NCBI GenBank assembly: GCA_020725115.1
Contig: DYFR01000017.1
Location: 1 to 64,000 of the forward strand
From: Thiohalomonas denitrificans
GTDB lineage: Bacteria; Pseudomonadota; Gammaproteobacteria; Thiohalomonadales; Thiohalomonadaceae
Reading direction: 5' to 3'
DNA: 64,000 bases
Below the pieces are notes generated by a model, which worked only from the letters and a program-made list of their open reading frames with translations, searched no databases and was not told the origin of the DNA. The translations under genes were made by a program, and so were the position numbers. Below, piece by piece: positions 33,709 through 44,744 of this stretch. Positions within the stretch are counted from its first letter, which is position 1; each line of letters opens with the position of its first letter.

Positions 33709-36673
33709 AATTTGCCCCTTTGAAATCTATTATGAAGTTTGCGCCGGATAGCTTGCGCATGCCGTTTTCGGTTGCATAACTAATCGTGTGCCCACCTGAC
33801 GCCAAGTTTGCCCGACAAAGATAAAGTCCTACACCTCGTCCACCGCGAATCTTGCGGGTAAAAAACAGGGTGAATAGGTTTTTTAGGTCATCTTTCTCAA
33901 CACCTGGCCCATCGTCAGAAATTACAACTTTGCCGTCTATAACATCCAAAGATATGGTCTTTGAACTTGCGCCTGATTGATTGACCCAATACGCGGCATT
34001 ATTTATAAGATTAATAAACACTGGGTAAATACGTGATGCTTGTTCGTATACATTGAACCGACCGAATGCAGGACTCACCTCAAGGGTTATGCCACGTCGT
34101 GCGAGGGAATCTCCCATAAAACCTTTTACGTATTCTACGATTTGCTCCCCGCTAATCCATTTTCTGATCTTCTCACCGGAGAGCTTTAATGGAGAAAGAA
34201 ACCGTAGTCTATCAACAAGTGCTTGATGCGCGGTCCGGATCGAAACGAAAGTGTTGGTGTTTTTTACAGCTTCCGGTAGAGCCTCCAGCCCTCTAGAGAT
34301 TGTCATCTCCAGCCCCTCAATTTCATGACCAATGATCTCTACAGTAATACCGAGCTGTGCCAGCGCATTTAGCCTGTCAAGCTCTTGGCGTAGTTCCGCA
34401 GATTCTTCCATTGTGAAGCTAACGAGGGTTTCAATATCGACGCTTTCCTGAAGGCTCTTTAGTGTTGAGATATATGGTTCAAAGAGTTCGGAATTATCGC
34501 TATCTTGCTTCTCTCTCTCTAATTCAAGTGCGTCAAGGACTTTTGTAAGAGAGGATCTACCGTGCTCTAGGTCGTCCAGCAATGGCAGTGTTTCGGTGTG
34601 ATAGCGCTTGTTACGCTCATCCACCAAGTCGGAAACGCGCTTGATCTCTGCGCTGAGGATATCTTTTGCTTCAATTGACCATTTACGCAATCGGTGTTGT
34701 ATATATGCGGCATTGCGACTGATCTCGGAATACGCTGCATCTCTAGACGACTTAGGTTTGACTTTTTCTATGGCGTGGGAAATCGAGTCGATTAGTCGAA
34801 CAATAAGCTCATTGGCACGACTGTCACTGTTACGGAACTCCCGATATTCAGATTCAAGGTTCCCTAGATTGTTTGGGGGAGGGCCAAGAGCAAGCGTTGC
34901 TCGGCGTGCCTTAAGTGCAGAAAGCCGTTCTCGCATCGCCAAGAGTTCTGTTTCCGTGGCCGGCAGATCGTCCTCGTGCGCCAAATTAGCAAGTTGCTCG
35001 AGTTCATTTTCAATCAACAGAATCTCCGGCAAGTTAGCAGCTAAATGGCTACGAAACTCTCTTCGTTTTCTGGACCGAACCTTCTTCTGCGCGTCGTCTG
35101 CCTTTTGTTTTGCGTACGTTTGACGGAGTTCTGGAAGTACCTGCTTTCGAATATCTGAGTCAGTTCCATAGAAGCGCTTAGCGCTCTCCATGAGAATATT
35201 AATGACGATGTCACGAAAAATTTTAGCCGCCTTATTATCAATGATCCCTTCGCGACCTGCCTTATCACGAAGGTTTGGGTTTTCTTGTCGTGTCAACGCT
35301 ACCCGGCCAAAAAGCCGTCTATTTGACCAAAACCACCGACCCGCATGCATACCTCGACGTTTTTCGATTTCAAAATAGTCGTTATCCTCTCGACCATATG
35401 GCATAACTCGAAGGCCATTTCTAAACATTAGCAATCCGCCATATTTAGAAACCTGTTCCAATAGTTTCGCCTGCACCTCGGCGGAATGAGTAGAACCTCC
35501 TAACGTCGCCTCGAAAGCCCCAAGTCGCAAATGGAATTCTCCTACCATAGAGTCCGCTCGTGTCGGAACTGCAAATGGAGGATTTATAAGAACGTCCCCA
35601 GGCAACAACTTTCCGAATGCCTTCACTCTACCTTTGAAAATCCCATTTATATCAATGACTCCATCAATAACGTGCTCTAGGTCTTCGAGATTCTTATAAC
35701 CAAATTCCCTTTCATCCGAGATTATGGGGCGACTTAACTCACCCTCCCAAGCAGTTACAGAATAATTAAAGTCGTCTGCACCAAAATCACTGTGCGCCTC
35801 AACGGCGTCAACAAATGGATCTGTGAAATTTGACAGCGTCTGGAAAAACCTCTCTTGTGCGTACTTGAATGTATCGCTTTCGTTCGTACTACTAGATGTT
35901 TGAAGCTGAGCTTCAAGGTCATAGACGATGTTGGCCATCAGCATCGCTGTCCCGTTAGGTGAAGTAGCTGCCCACACAGGCCAGTTTTCGATATGTCGTT
36001 CACTAAAGGCTGTGCCAATTAATGTCTGTTCTATCGCCGACTTTGTAGAAGCCCGCCCCTCCTGCTTCTCGAGATCGTCGTACGCGGCCCACGCCATCGC
36101 GATCCGCTCATCCCGCGCCTTATCCGCCCCATCGCCCCATACATTTCCCATCATTTTGTCAAATAGGTGAGGGATATGTGTCCAAAGGGAACCTTTGACG
36201 TCGAACTCAACAACCGGAATTTCTATGTCCTGTAAATATAGAAATGGATTTTCGAACAGACGCCAATCAATCAGTGCAGCAACAAATGGGGTGGTTTTAC
36301 GTTTCGAAATTAGAAGAAGGAGAGAACCTAAATACCCCGAAGAAAGGCGACCTATGCCCTTTTGTCCTTGCTTCTCACGGTAGGGAAGTCCGTTGCGATC
36401 CGCCTCAGGAACTCCAGTGGTCGTTGCTTTTGATTCGGTACCTATGACCAACCATTTTTCGATGAATTCCTCTCGACTCATGCCGTGGCCATTGTCCAGA
36501 ATGGCGGCAATCGGGACATCTCCATCAAAGATGTGCAGTGCAACTTCCCGAGCGTAAGCATCGTAGGCATTTTTCCAAAGCTCGGAAACCGCCGTTGGAC
36601 AGTCGGCTATCTGCTCGCGACCTAAATGGTCGACTGTTCTCGCACGAGTTCTGAATGCAATGGAATCAACCAT
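33701..36673 (-). CDS. Protein with two GHKL ATPase modules (MORC/Hsp90-like and histidine-kinase-like)
   Basis: This 990-residue protein has an N-terminal GHKL module with N-box E31-x3-N35 (SELWKNAYDAYA), D60 in LDNGHGMS, and lid GQKGIGRLSSGYLG at 103-116. This layout matches Hsp90/MutL/MORC ATPases. A middle region (about 130-500) and a coiled coil (about 530-770) follow. The C-terminal part looks like a histidine kinase: H783 in IIGHEIEGL, N-box INLINNAAYWV near 887, DDGPGV at 920-925 and GGRGVGLYL at 944-952. It is sandwiched between the methyltransferase gene and a receiver gene. It probably couples a DNA- or ATP-driven conformational switch to phosphotransfer. Confidence 0.85.
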   Translation of the reverse strand: MVDSIAFRTRARTVDHLGREQIADCPTAVSELWKNAYDAYAREVALHIFDGDVPIAAILDNGHGMSREEFIEKWLVIGTESKATTTGVPEADRNGLPYREKQGQKGIGRLSSGYLGSLLLLISKRKTTPFVAALIDWRLFENPFLYLQDIEIPVVEFDVKGSLWTHIPHLFDKMMGNVWGDGADKARDERIAMAWAAYDDLEKQEGRASTKSAIEQTLIGTAFSERHIENWPVWAATSPNGTAMLMANIVYDLEAQLQTSSSTNESDTFKYAQERFFQTLSNFTDPFVDAVEAHSDFGADDFNYSVTAWEGELSRPIISDEREFGYKNLEDLEHVIDGVIDINGIFKGRVKAFGKLLPGDVLINPPFAVPTRADSMVGEFHLRLGAFEATLGGSTHSAEVQAKLLEQVSKYGGLLMFRNGLRVMPYGREDNDYFEIEKRRGMHAGRWFWSNRRLFGRVALTRQENPNLRDKAGREGIIDNKAAKIFRDIVINILMESAKRFYGTDSDIRKQVLPELRQTYAKQKADDAQKKVRSRKRREFRSHLAANLPEILLIENELEQLANLAHEDDLPATETELLAMRERLSALKARRATLALGPPPNNLGNLESEYREFRNSDSRANELIVRLIDSISHAIEKVKPKSSRDAAYSEISRNAAYIQHRLRKWSIEAKDILSAEIKRVSDLVDERNKRYHTETLPLLDDLEHGRSSLTKVLDALELEREKQDSDNSELFEPYISTLKSLQESVDIETLVSFTMEESAELRQELDRLNALAQLGITVEIIGHEIEGLEMTISRGLEALPEAVKNTNTFVSIRTAHQALVDRLRFLSPLKLSGEKIRKWISGEQIVEYVKGFMGDSLARRGITLEVSPAFGRFNVYEQASRIYPVFINLINNAAYWVNQSGASSKTISLDVIDGKVVISDDGPGVEKDDLKNLFTLFFTRKIRGGRGVGLYLCRANLASGGHTISYATENGMRKLSGANFIIDFKGANYE

Positions 36674-36709
36674 TATATTTGGCGCCCCAAATTAATTTCT
36701 CAATTCGCC

Positions 36710-37795
36710 CTACCGCCCGCATGACAGGCCCTCGGCAACCGCGCGAAGAAGTACCTCTCCCAACTTTATTGGAACAGCATTACCGATTTGGGCGCCCGCT
36801 GCCATTAGTCCGCCTTTAAATACATAGTCATCTGGAAACGTCTGAAAACGAGCTGCTTGCCTTACAGTTATTCCATGGTGCTGCACGGGGTGTACAAAGC
36901 GACCCTTCGACGGATTGATGCATGCAGTCGTCATCGTTGGCCCTGGTTCTTTAGGGTTAATTCTTCCATAAACATCATTATGTCCCCCATGGCCAATGTG
37001 ACATAGCAACGTACGTCCGGAGTCGTGCCGACTTCCACCATTAGCTGGCGTTTCCATAAACACTTTTACCAGCTGTTCTGTATGCATCATATGAACATCA
37101 TTGGTATCGTCTTTTGGCGCTCCCCGAAATATTTTTGCCTTTTCAGCAGTCACCCATGGCAATAGTTTAGGGCTTTCCTTTCGCTGGCGTTCATCACCAT
37201 GCGTGGCTTGAGGAGGCCAAACAGAAGTATCGAAGTCGACGTCTTTGTGTACTCCAAGAATGAAAACCCGCTTCCTTCTCTGCGGGACACCAAAATCTCT
37301 TGCATCAAGGAGGACGCGCTCAAACATTCTGTAATTGGCTTTTTTTCCCTCTTCGTACAGCTTATCCAAGAACTTGCGATGACGCTCCCACAGCAACCCA
37401 GGTACGTTTTCCATCAGGAATGCCTTCGGCTTAAGAACCCTTACAAACTCGAAGTACCGCAAAACCAACTGATTTCTAGGATCATCAACGCCCGCATCGT
37501 TTATACGATGCACAGAAAATCCTTGGCATGGCGGGCCACCCAACACAAGATCACATGTTGTGCTGTTATGGAAATGCGCCTTTTTAATCGTTCTTGGGTT
37601 AAGCTCGCGAATATCTTTGTGGTATAGAGTCGTAGCCCCTTCTTCGCCAACGATATTGTGTCGGTAGGTTTCACATGCATGCGTGTCAAATTCGACGGCA
37701 GCAACAACTGTTAAACCTATATTCTTGGCTGCGAGTGAGAACCCACCCGCGCCCGCAAAGAGGTCGACACAATTCAGCATTTCTTTGTACGTCAC
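36710..37795 (-). CDS. C5 cytosine DNA methyltransferase
   Basis: This 361-residue enzyme has motif I FAGAGGFS at 13-20, motif IV GGPPCQGFS with catalytic C90, motif VI MENV near 129, motif VIII QRRKRVFI near 174, and motif X GNAVP near the C-terminus. It methylates C5 of cytosine. The recognition sequence is not readable. The first start is GTG at 37795. An ATG at 37780 (MLNCVDLFAG) is equally possible. It is the second gene of the island operon, and no canonical restriction enzyme accompanies it. Confidence 0.93.
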   Translation of the reverse strand: MTYKEMLNCVDLFAGAGGFSLAAKNIGLTVVAAVEFDTHACETYRHNIVGEEGATTLYHKDIRELNPRTIKKAHFHNSTTCDLVLGGPPCQGFSVHRINDAGVDDPRNQLVLRYFEFVRVLKPKAFLMENVPGLLWERHRKFLDKLYEEGKKANYRMFERVLLDARDFGVPQRRKRVFILGVHKDVDFDTSVWPPQATHGDERQRKESPKLLPWVTAEKAKIFRGAPKDDTNDVHMMHTEQLVKVFMETPANGGSRHDSGRTLLCHIGHGGHNDVYGRINPKEPGPTMTTACINPSKGRFVHPVQHHGITVRQAARFQTFPDDYVFKGGLMAAGAQIGNAVPIKLGEVLLRAVAEGLSCGR

Positions 37796-37815
37796 TGTTC
37801 GTTTTCTTGGGATGT

Positions 37816-38121
37816 TTATGCGTTGCGCTTGCGTGGCCGAATTGCGAGCTCCAGATCTAGGGCGCGCAATACTGCGATGAAATTTGACAACTTTGGATTA
37901 CCGTCATCAGAGAGTGCGCGGTAAAGACTTTCGCGAGAAAGCCCCGTTTCCCGTGAAAGATATGACATACCCTCCTTGGCGCGAACTACATCCTTGATTG
38001 CTGCCAGCATTAGGCGTCCATCGCCATCTTCTATAGCAGCATTGAGATAATCGATAATCTTTTCAGTCGTATCCAAGTAATCAACCGGATCAAAAAGCGC
38101 TGAATGCGTTTTAATTTCCAT
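37816..38121 (-). CDS. Antitoxin-like HTH regulator heading the island operon
   Basis: This 101-residue protein has the layout of the HTH antidote family usually paired with RelE/ParE-like killer proteins (FDPVDYLDTTEKIIDYLNAA then GMSYLSRETGLSRESLYRAL). No toxin partner gene is present. The next gene, 20 bases on, is the methyltransferase. It therefore may serve as a controller of the operon. A near-palindrome overlaps its ribosome-binding site. Confidence 0.82.
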   Translation of the reverse strand: MEIKTHSALFDPVDYLDTTEKIIDYLNAAIEDGDGRLMLAAIKDVVRAKEGMSYLSRETGLSRESLYRALSDDGNPKLSNFIAVLRALDLELAIRPRKRNA

Positions 38122-38126
38122 ACCAG

Positions 38127-38142
38127 CATCCTCCGGATGATG
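38127..38142. promoter_or_regulatory. Near-palindrome over the start region of the HTH gene
   Basis: CATCCTCCGGATGATG matches its own inverse at 14 of 16 bases. It covers the GGAGG ribosome-binding site of the HTH gene, so binding there would block translation or transcription of the whole operon. Confidence 0.4.
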
Positions 38143-38288
38143 TTCAATCCCTATCGAAATCCGACGCTTTTTGTATTCTTTCTCCGTCGAATTTTGACGA
38201 GAATGTGCGTTTCCGTCTGAGGTGTCAAGTGTGGGCTACACCTTGTGTATCCGCAGGCAGATGAGTGCACACCATTACCTCACGGAAG

Positions 38289-38324
38289 GGATGATGGGTT
38301 TCGCTTTCACTCTACCCATCATCC
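38289..38324. repeat. Inverted repeat near the right edge of the island
   Basis: GGATGATGGGT and its perfect inverse ACCCATCATCC are 14 bases apart. It lies in the 275-bp gene-free stretch 38122-38396, about where base composition returns to the GC-rich background. It could be a terminator or an island-end feature. No other gene is visible in this stretch. Confidence 0.45.
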
Positions 38325-38396
38325 TGCGGAACCACTTATGGCGACCACCGCGCCCCCTGGCTTGGCGTGAGGCGTTGGTATGCTCCCCATTTCGAC

Positions 38397-38696
38397 CTAC
38401 GCAGCCCGCGGCTGAATCTCCTTTTCCAGGGTCGCACCTACGGCGTCGCGCACTACATCCAGATCGTAGGCATTCTGCAGGTTGAGCCACAGCTCGGCCG
38501 TGGTACCGAAATAGCGCGCCAGGCGCAGCGCCGTATCGGCCGAGATGGAGCGCTTGCCGAGCACGATTTCATTGATGCGTCGCGGCGCCACATGGATTTC
38601 CTTGGCCAGACGGTACTGGCTGATCTCCATGGGCTCCAGAAAATCCTTCAACAGAATCTCGCCGGGATGGATGGGCTGTAGTTTTTTGCGCGCCAT
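38397..38696 (-). CDS. higA: HigA-type antitoxin
   Basis: This 99-residue protein has the HigA signature IHPGEILLKDFLEPMEIS, an HTH (QYRLAKEIHVAPRRINEIV) and the tail NAYDLDVVRDA. It neutralises HigB-type mRNA interferases and represses its own operon. The higB gene just upstream is truncated and reads in frame into higA, so a fused HigB-fragment/HigA protein is possible if translation starts upstream. A second, intact higBA lies at 62094-62679. Confidence 0.88.
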   Translation of the reverse strand: MARKKLQPIHPGEILLKDFLEPMEISQYRLAKEIHVAPRRINEIVLGKRSISADTALRLARYFGTTAELWLNLQNAYDLDVVRDAVGATLEKEIQPRAA

Positions 38697-38882
38697 ACCC
38701 GCCTCCTGGTGATAATCGACAATTTCCACATCGTGTGCGTTGCCCGCATCCCAGTGGAAGCAGATACGCCATTGGTCATTGATACGAATGCTGTAGCAAC
38801 CCTTCCTGTCACCGTGCAACGCCTCCAGCCGGTTGGCAGGCGATTGGCGTGCGCAAGGGAACCGGGCGCAGATATTGCGCAA
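38697..38882 (-). pseudogene. higB: Beheaded higB fused in frame to higA
   Basis: Codons read NRLEALHGDRKGCYSIRIND, WRICF and HDVEIVDYH. These match the last ~45 residues of intact HigB (compare 62401-62679, [20 protein letters not shown]). The first half of the toxin is missing, and the normal stop after DYH is replaced by QEAG leading into the higA ATG. The upstream boundary abuts the vapC remnant. Confidence 0.75.
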
Positions 38883-38885
38883 GAT

Positions 38886-39140
38886 TCAGTCATACCAGTC
38901 GACCACCTGGAGCTGCGGCACGCGGCGGAATTCGCGCAGATTGCGGCTGACCAAAGTCGCACCGTTGGCCAGGGCGGTTCCGGCGATCAGAGTATCGATG
39001 GGACCGATGGGCTGCCCCGATGCTTCCAGCGCAGCACGGATGGCCGCTGCCTGCGAGGCTGCCGGGCGATCGAAGGGCAGGATGGTGACCAATTCGAGCA
39101 GCGCATCGAATTGGGCGCGCCGCCGGGCCGGCTCTAACAA
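38886..39140 (-). pseudogene. vapC: 3' remnant of a VapC-type PIN toxin
   Basis: The 84-codon frame carries the C-terminal PIN half: IGPIDTLIAGTALANGATLV with the third acidic residue, then SRNLREFRRVP..VVDWYD. The N-terminal strand with the first catalytic aspartate (MxxLLDTNxxI) is absent. The sequence is cut at the palindromic element starting at 39144. VapC toxins are RNases needing all acidic residues, so this one is dead. Confidence 0.7.
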
Positions 39141-39143
39141 GTG

Positions 39144-39193
39144 GGGTCAGAACATAGATGTAGCTAATATTAGAGGAATCTGTGTTCTGACCC
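39144..39193. repeat. GGGTCAGAACA palindromic element
   Basis: GGGTCAGAACATAGAT (39144-39159) and its inverse ATCTGTGTTCTGACCC (39178-39193) match at 15 of 16 positions. A perfect small palindrome CTAATATTAG lies between them. This motif type is often seen at ends of REP-like mobile repeats. It separates two truncated genes. Confidence 0.6.
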
Positions 39194-39194
39194 T

Positions 39195-39279
39195 GACGGC
39201 TCCCATCCGTGGTATGGGAAAGGGCCTCCCACAACGATTCCGTGAGTACTTGGTCGTAAAGGCCGTCAGGCAATCCCAT
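39195..39279 (-). pseudogene. Possible 5' scrap of a DUF3427-type helicase gene
   Basis: Starting at 39279, behind an AGGAAGG site, the frame reads MGLPDGLYDQVLTESLWEAL and ends at the palindromic element. The GLYDxLxTExL opening resembles helicases with DUF3427. Only about 28 residues remain, so the call is tentative. The rest of 39280-39437 shows no gene. Confidence 0.35.
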
Positions 39280-39437
39280 TGCTCTTGCCTTCCTCATGGT
39301 GATTTTGTTGTGGGAAGTAGCCGGGCCCTATTTTTCAGATTACTCACCTGGCGTTTGAAGAGGCACAGAACTTGTTGATGGTTTCGAAACCAACCCTGTC
39401 GCTCTATCCATCCCGTACCACAACGAGCGATCCAGCC

Positions 39438-39818
39438 TCATAATTCTGTCTGCAATATAAGCTTCTCGCCTTTCTTGGCAACGGGCTCAACGATCTTCTG
39501 CAAGCCATGGCCTGGATTCTTTTCCAGCCGCGTTACCAACAAGCCAATCAGCTCGAGAGCTTTCACGTCCCGCGACAGCGCGGCACGCTCGCGGTGCAGA
39601 TTCTCGGACAAGCGCGCCAATGTGACGCCATTGGTCTTGCGAACCTCCCGCAATACCTTCAGGCGATTGGCGGACATCAGCGCCTGGAACGATTCTGGTT
39701 CGAGGGTGATGACCTTGGGGGATTTCGCGATCGGCTCGCCCCGATCGGCGGCGCGCGCGACGCTGCGGGCGCGCTCGAAGAAGTCTTTGGTTGTGCCTTC
39801 TTTAACGACAGTGCTCAT
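39438..39818 (-). CDS. Winged-helix transcriptional regulator (antitoxin-like)
   Basis: This protein of 126 residues has a C-terminal MarR-like winged helix (NRLKVLREVRKTNGVTLARL then RAALSRDVKALELIGLL). The N-terminal 50 residues contain KSPKVITLEPESFQALM. Such proteins often accompany small toxins in type II TA loci. No toxin adjoins it, although the PIN pair lies 75 bases upstream on the same strand. The ATG at 39818 with GAGGG upstream is preferred to the TTG at 39824. Confidence 0.65.
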   Translation of the reverse strand: MSTVVKEGTTKDFFERARSVARAADRGEPIAKSPKVITLEPESFQALMSANRLKVLREVRKTNGVTLARLSENLHRERAALSRDVKALELIGLLVTRLEKNPGHGLQKIVEPVAKKGEKLILQTEL

Positions 39819-39892
39819 CGGCAATTACCCTCCATTCTCTTCCGAACCGCTCCATAGTGGATTCGATATGTTCGACGCGGTTTCGGCTTCGT

Positions 39893-40336
39893 TCACGGCT
39901 TTTCCATGTGCCTCAATTCTGTCAGCGCATCGCGTGGAGAGAGAATGTGCAGATCGCCCAGTGGACGCAGACAAAGCAGATCGTCATCGCCACTGATCAG
40001 ACGGGTTGCCCCTCCTGCCAGCGCGGCATGAATGAACGCATCGTCTTTTACATCCCGCGAAAACGACTGCGTTGCAAGTTCTGCGGAAACCTCCACCCAC
40101 ATCGCGCTGGCATCCAGCTCAAGGAGAATGCGCCGTCTCCGTTCGATCGGCAGATAGCGATCAAACTTGGGTTTCCATATGCGTGTTTCGATCTCTGAAA
40201 AAGTGGCCTTGGAAAATATCAAACGGCCGTCGGCCAGCAAGCTGTCCACCAACTCGGCAGGCACGCTGTGTGGAAGCAGCGCTGCGCTCAACAGCACATT
40301 GGTATCAACCACGACCTTTGCGTAGTCTCCCGACAC
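39893..40336 (-). CDS. PIN-domain toxin
   Basis: This 147-residue nuclease-type toxin has the first catalytic aspartate in VVVDTNVLLSA (D11), a Glu in ATFSEIETR, and D96/D97 in KDDAFIHAALAGGA. The final acidic cluster is LISGDDDLL. All acidic positions expected of an active PIN RNase are present. It starts at GTG six bases after the antitoxin gene. Confidence 0.85.
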   Translation of the reverse strand: MSGDYAKVVVDTNVLLSAALLPHSVPAELVDSLLADGRLIFSKATFSEIETRIWKPKFDRYLPIERRRRILLELDASAMWVEVSAELATQSFSRDVKDDAFIHAALAGGATRLISGDDDLLCLRPLGDLHILSPRDALTELRHMEKP

Positions 40337-40342
40337 CGTCGA

Positions 40343-40594
40343 TCAGCTTTCGTCTTCCAGCAGCTTGGCCAGCTTTTCTTCGGTCAATCCTGCGGCGGCT
40401 GCATGGTCGGCGCTTTCCCGCAAGGTCTTGCGCAGGCGATCCGCATAGAAGGCCCGCATGGCCTCGTAATCCTCCGCGCTGACCATCACCCCGACCACGC
40501 GGTCGTGGCGCATCACGCGCACCGGCTCGCGCTGCACGCGGTCCAGAAATTCCCCGAATCGGGTCTTGGCTTCATTGGCGGTATAGGTCTGCAT
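40343..40594 (-). CDS. Phd/YefM-type antitoxin
   Basis: This protein of 83 residues begins MQTYTANEAKTRFGEFLDRV, the Phd/YefM DNA-binding signature, followed by RHDRVVGVMVSAEDYEAM. The C-terminal helix would wrap the PIN toxin encoded next. The ATG at 40594 has a GAGGG site. It probably represses its own promoter through the repeats at 40644-40695. Confidence 0.85.
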   Translation of the reverse strand: MQTYTANEAKTRFGEFLDRVQREPVRVMRHDRVVGVMVSAEDYEAMRAFYADRLRKTLRESADHAAAAGLTEEKLAKLLEDES

Positions 40595-40643
40595 GGCATC
40601 GGCCCTCAACTATCGGCAGGACAGTTGCACCAACTTTAGACGA

Positions 40644-40695
40644 ATCGCGCGATTCGGTCAAATCGCGCGATTCGGTCGGTGACAGCTTGTCACCG
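40644..40695. promoter_or_regulatory. Direct repeats and palindrome upstream of the Phd-PIN operon
   Basis: Two direct copies of AATCGCGCGATTCGGTC, each itself palindromic at AATCGCGCGATT, are followed by the palindrome CGGTGACAGCTTGTCACCG. They lie 50-100 bases upstream of the antitoxin start, where an autoregulatory operator is expected. The rest of 40696-40803 shows no gene. Confidence 0.55.
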
Positions 40696-40803
40696 ATTGC
40701 TCTACAACGGCCCAAATCAACTCGGCATCAACGCCCGAACTCGATGGCTTCCCTGAACACCTGGTCGCGAATCTTCGGCTGCCCGGAGGGAGGGGCAGAG
40801 GCA

Positions 40804-44592
<3,789 letters not shown>

Positions 44593-44744
44593 GTGCGCTA
44601 CATCTTGTTGAAAGGATGCGTGATCCTATCACGGCCGGTGTCGCTGCCGGCAGCGAAGGCTGTAACTTTGAACCTGTCGTCAGTATGCTGTTACCCCTGT
44701 AGCTACACTTTGTGCCCCGCTGAGGAAGGAATCGGATACCGCAC

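Noticed and set aside
31403..38324. Prophage or integrative element with an integrase
   Set aside because: No integrase, recombinase, phage structural or tRNA attachment gene was found at either edge. Only composition and gene content mark the island.
44593..44744. Possible cobalamin, SAM or SAH riboswitch in front of metH
   Set aside because: I could not find the conserved core sequences of any of these in the 152-base leader on the metH strand.
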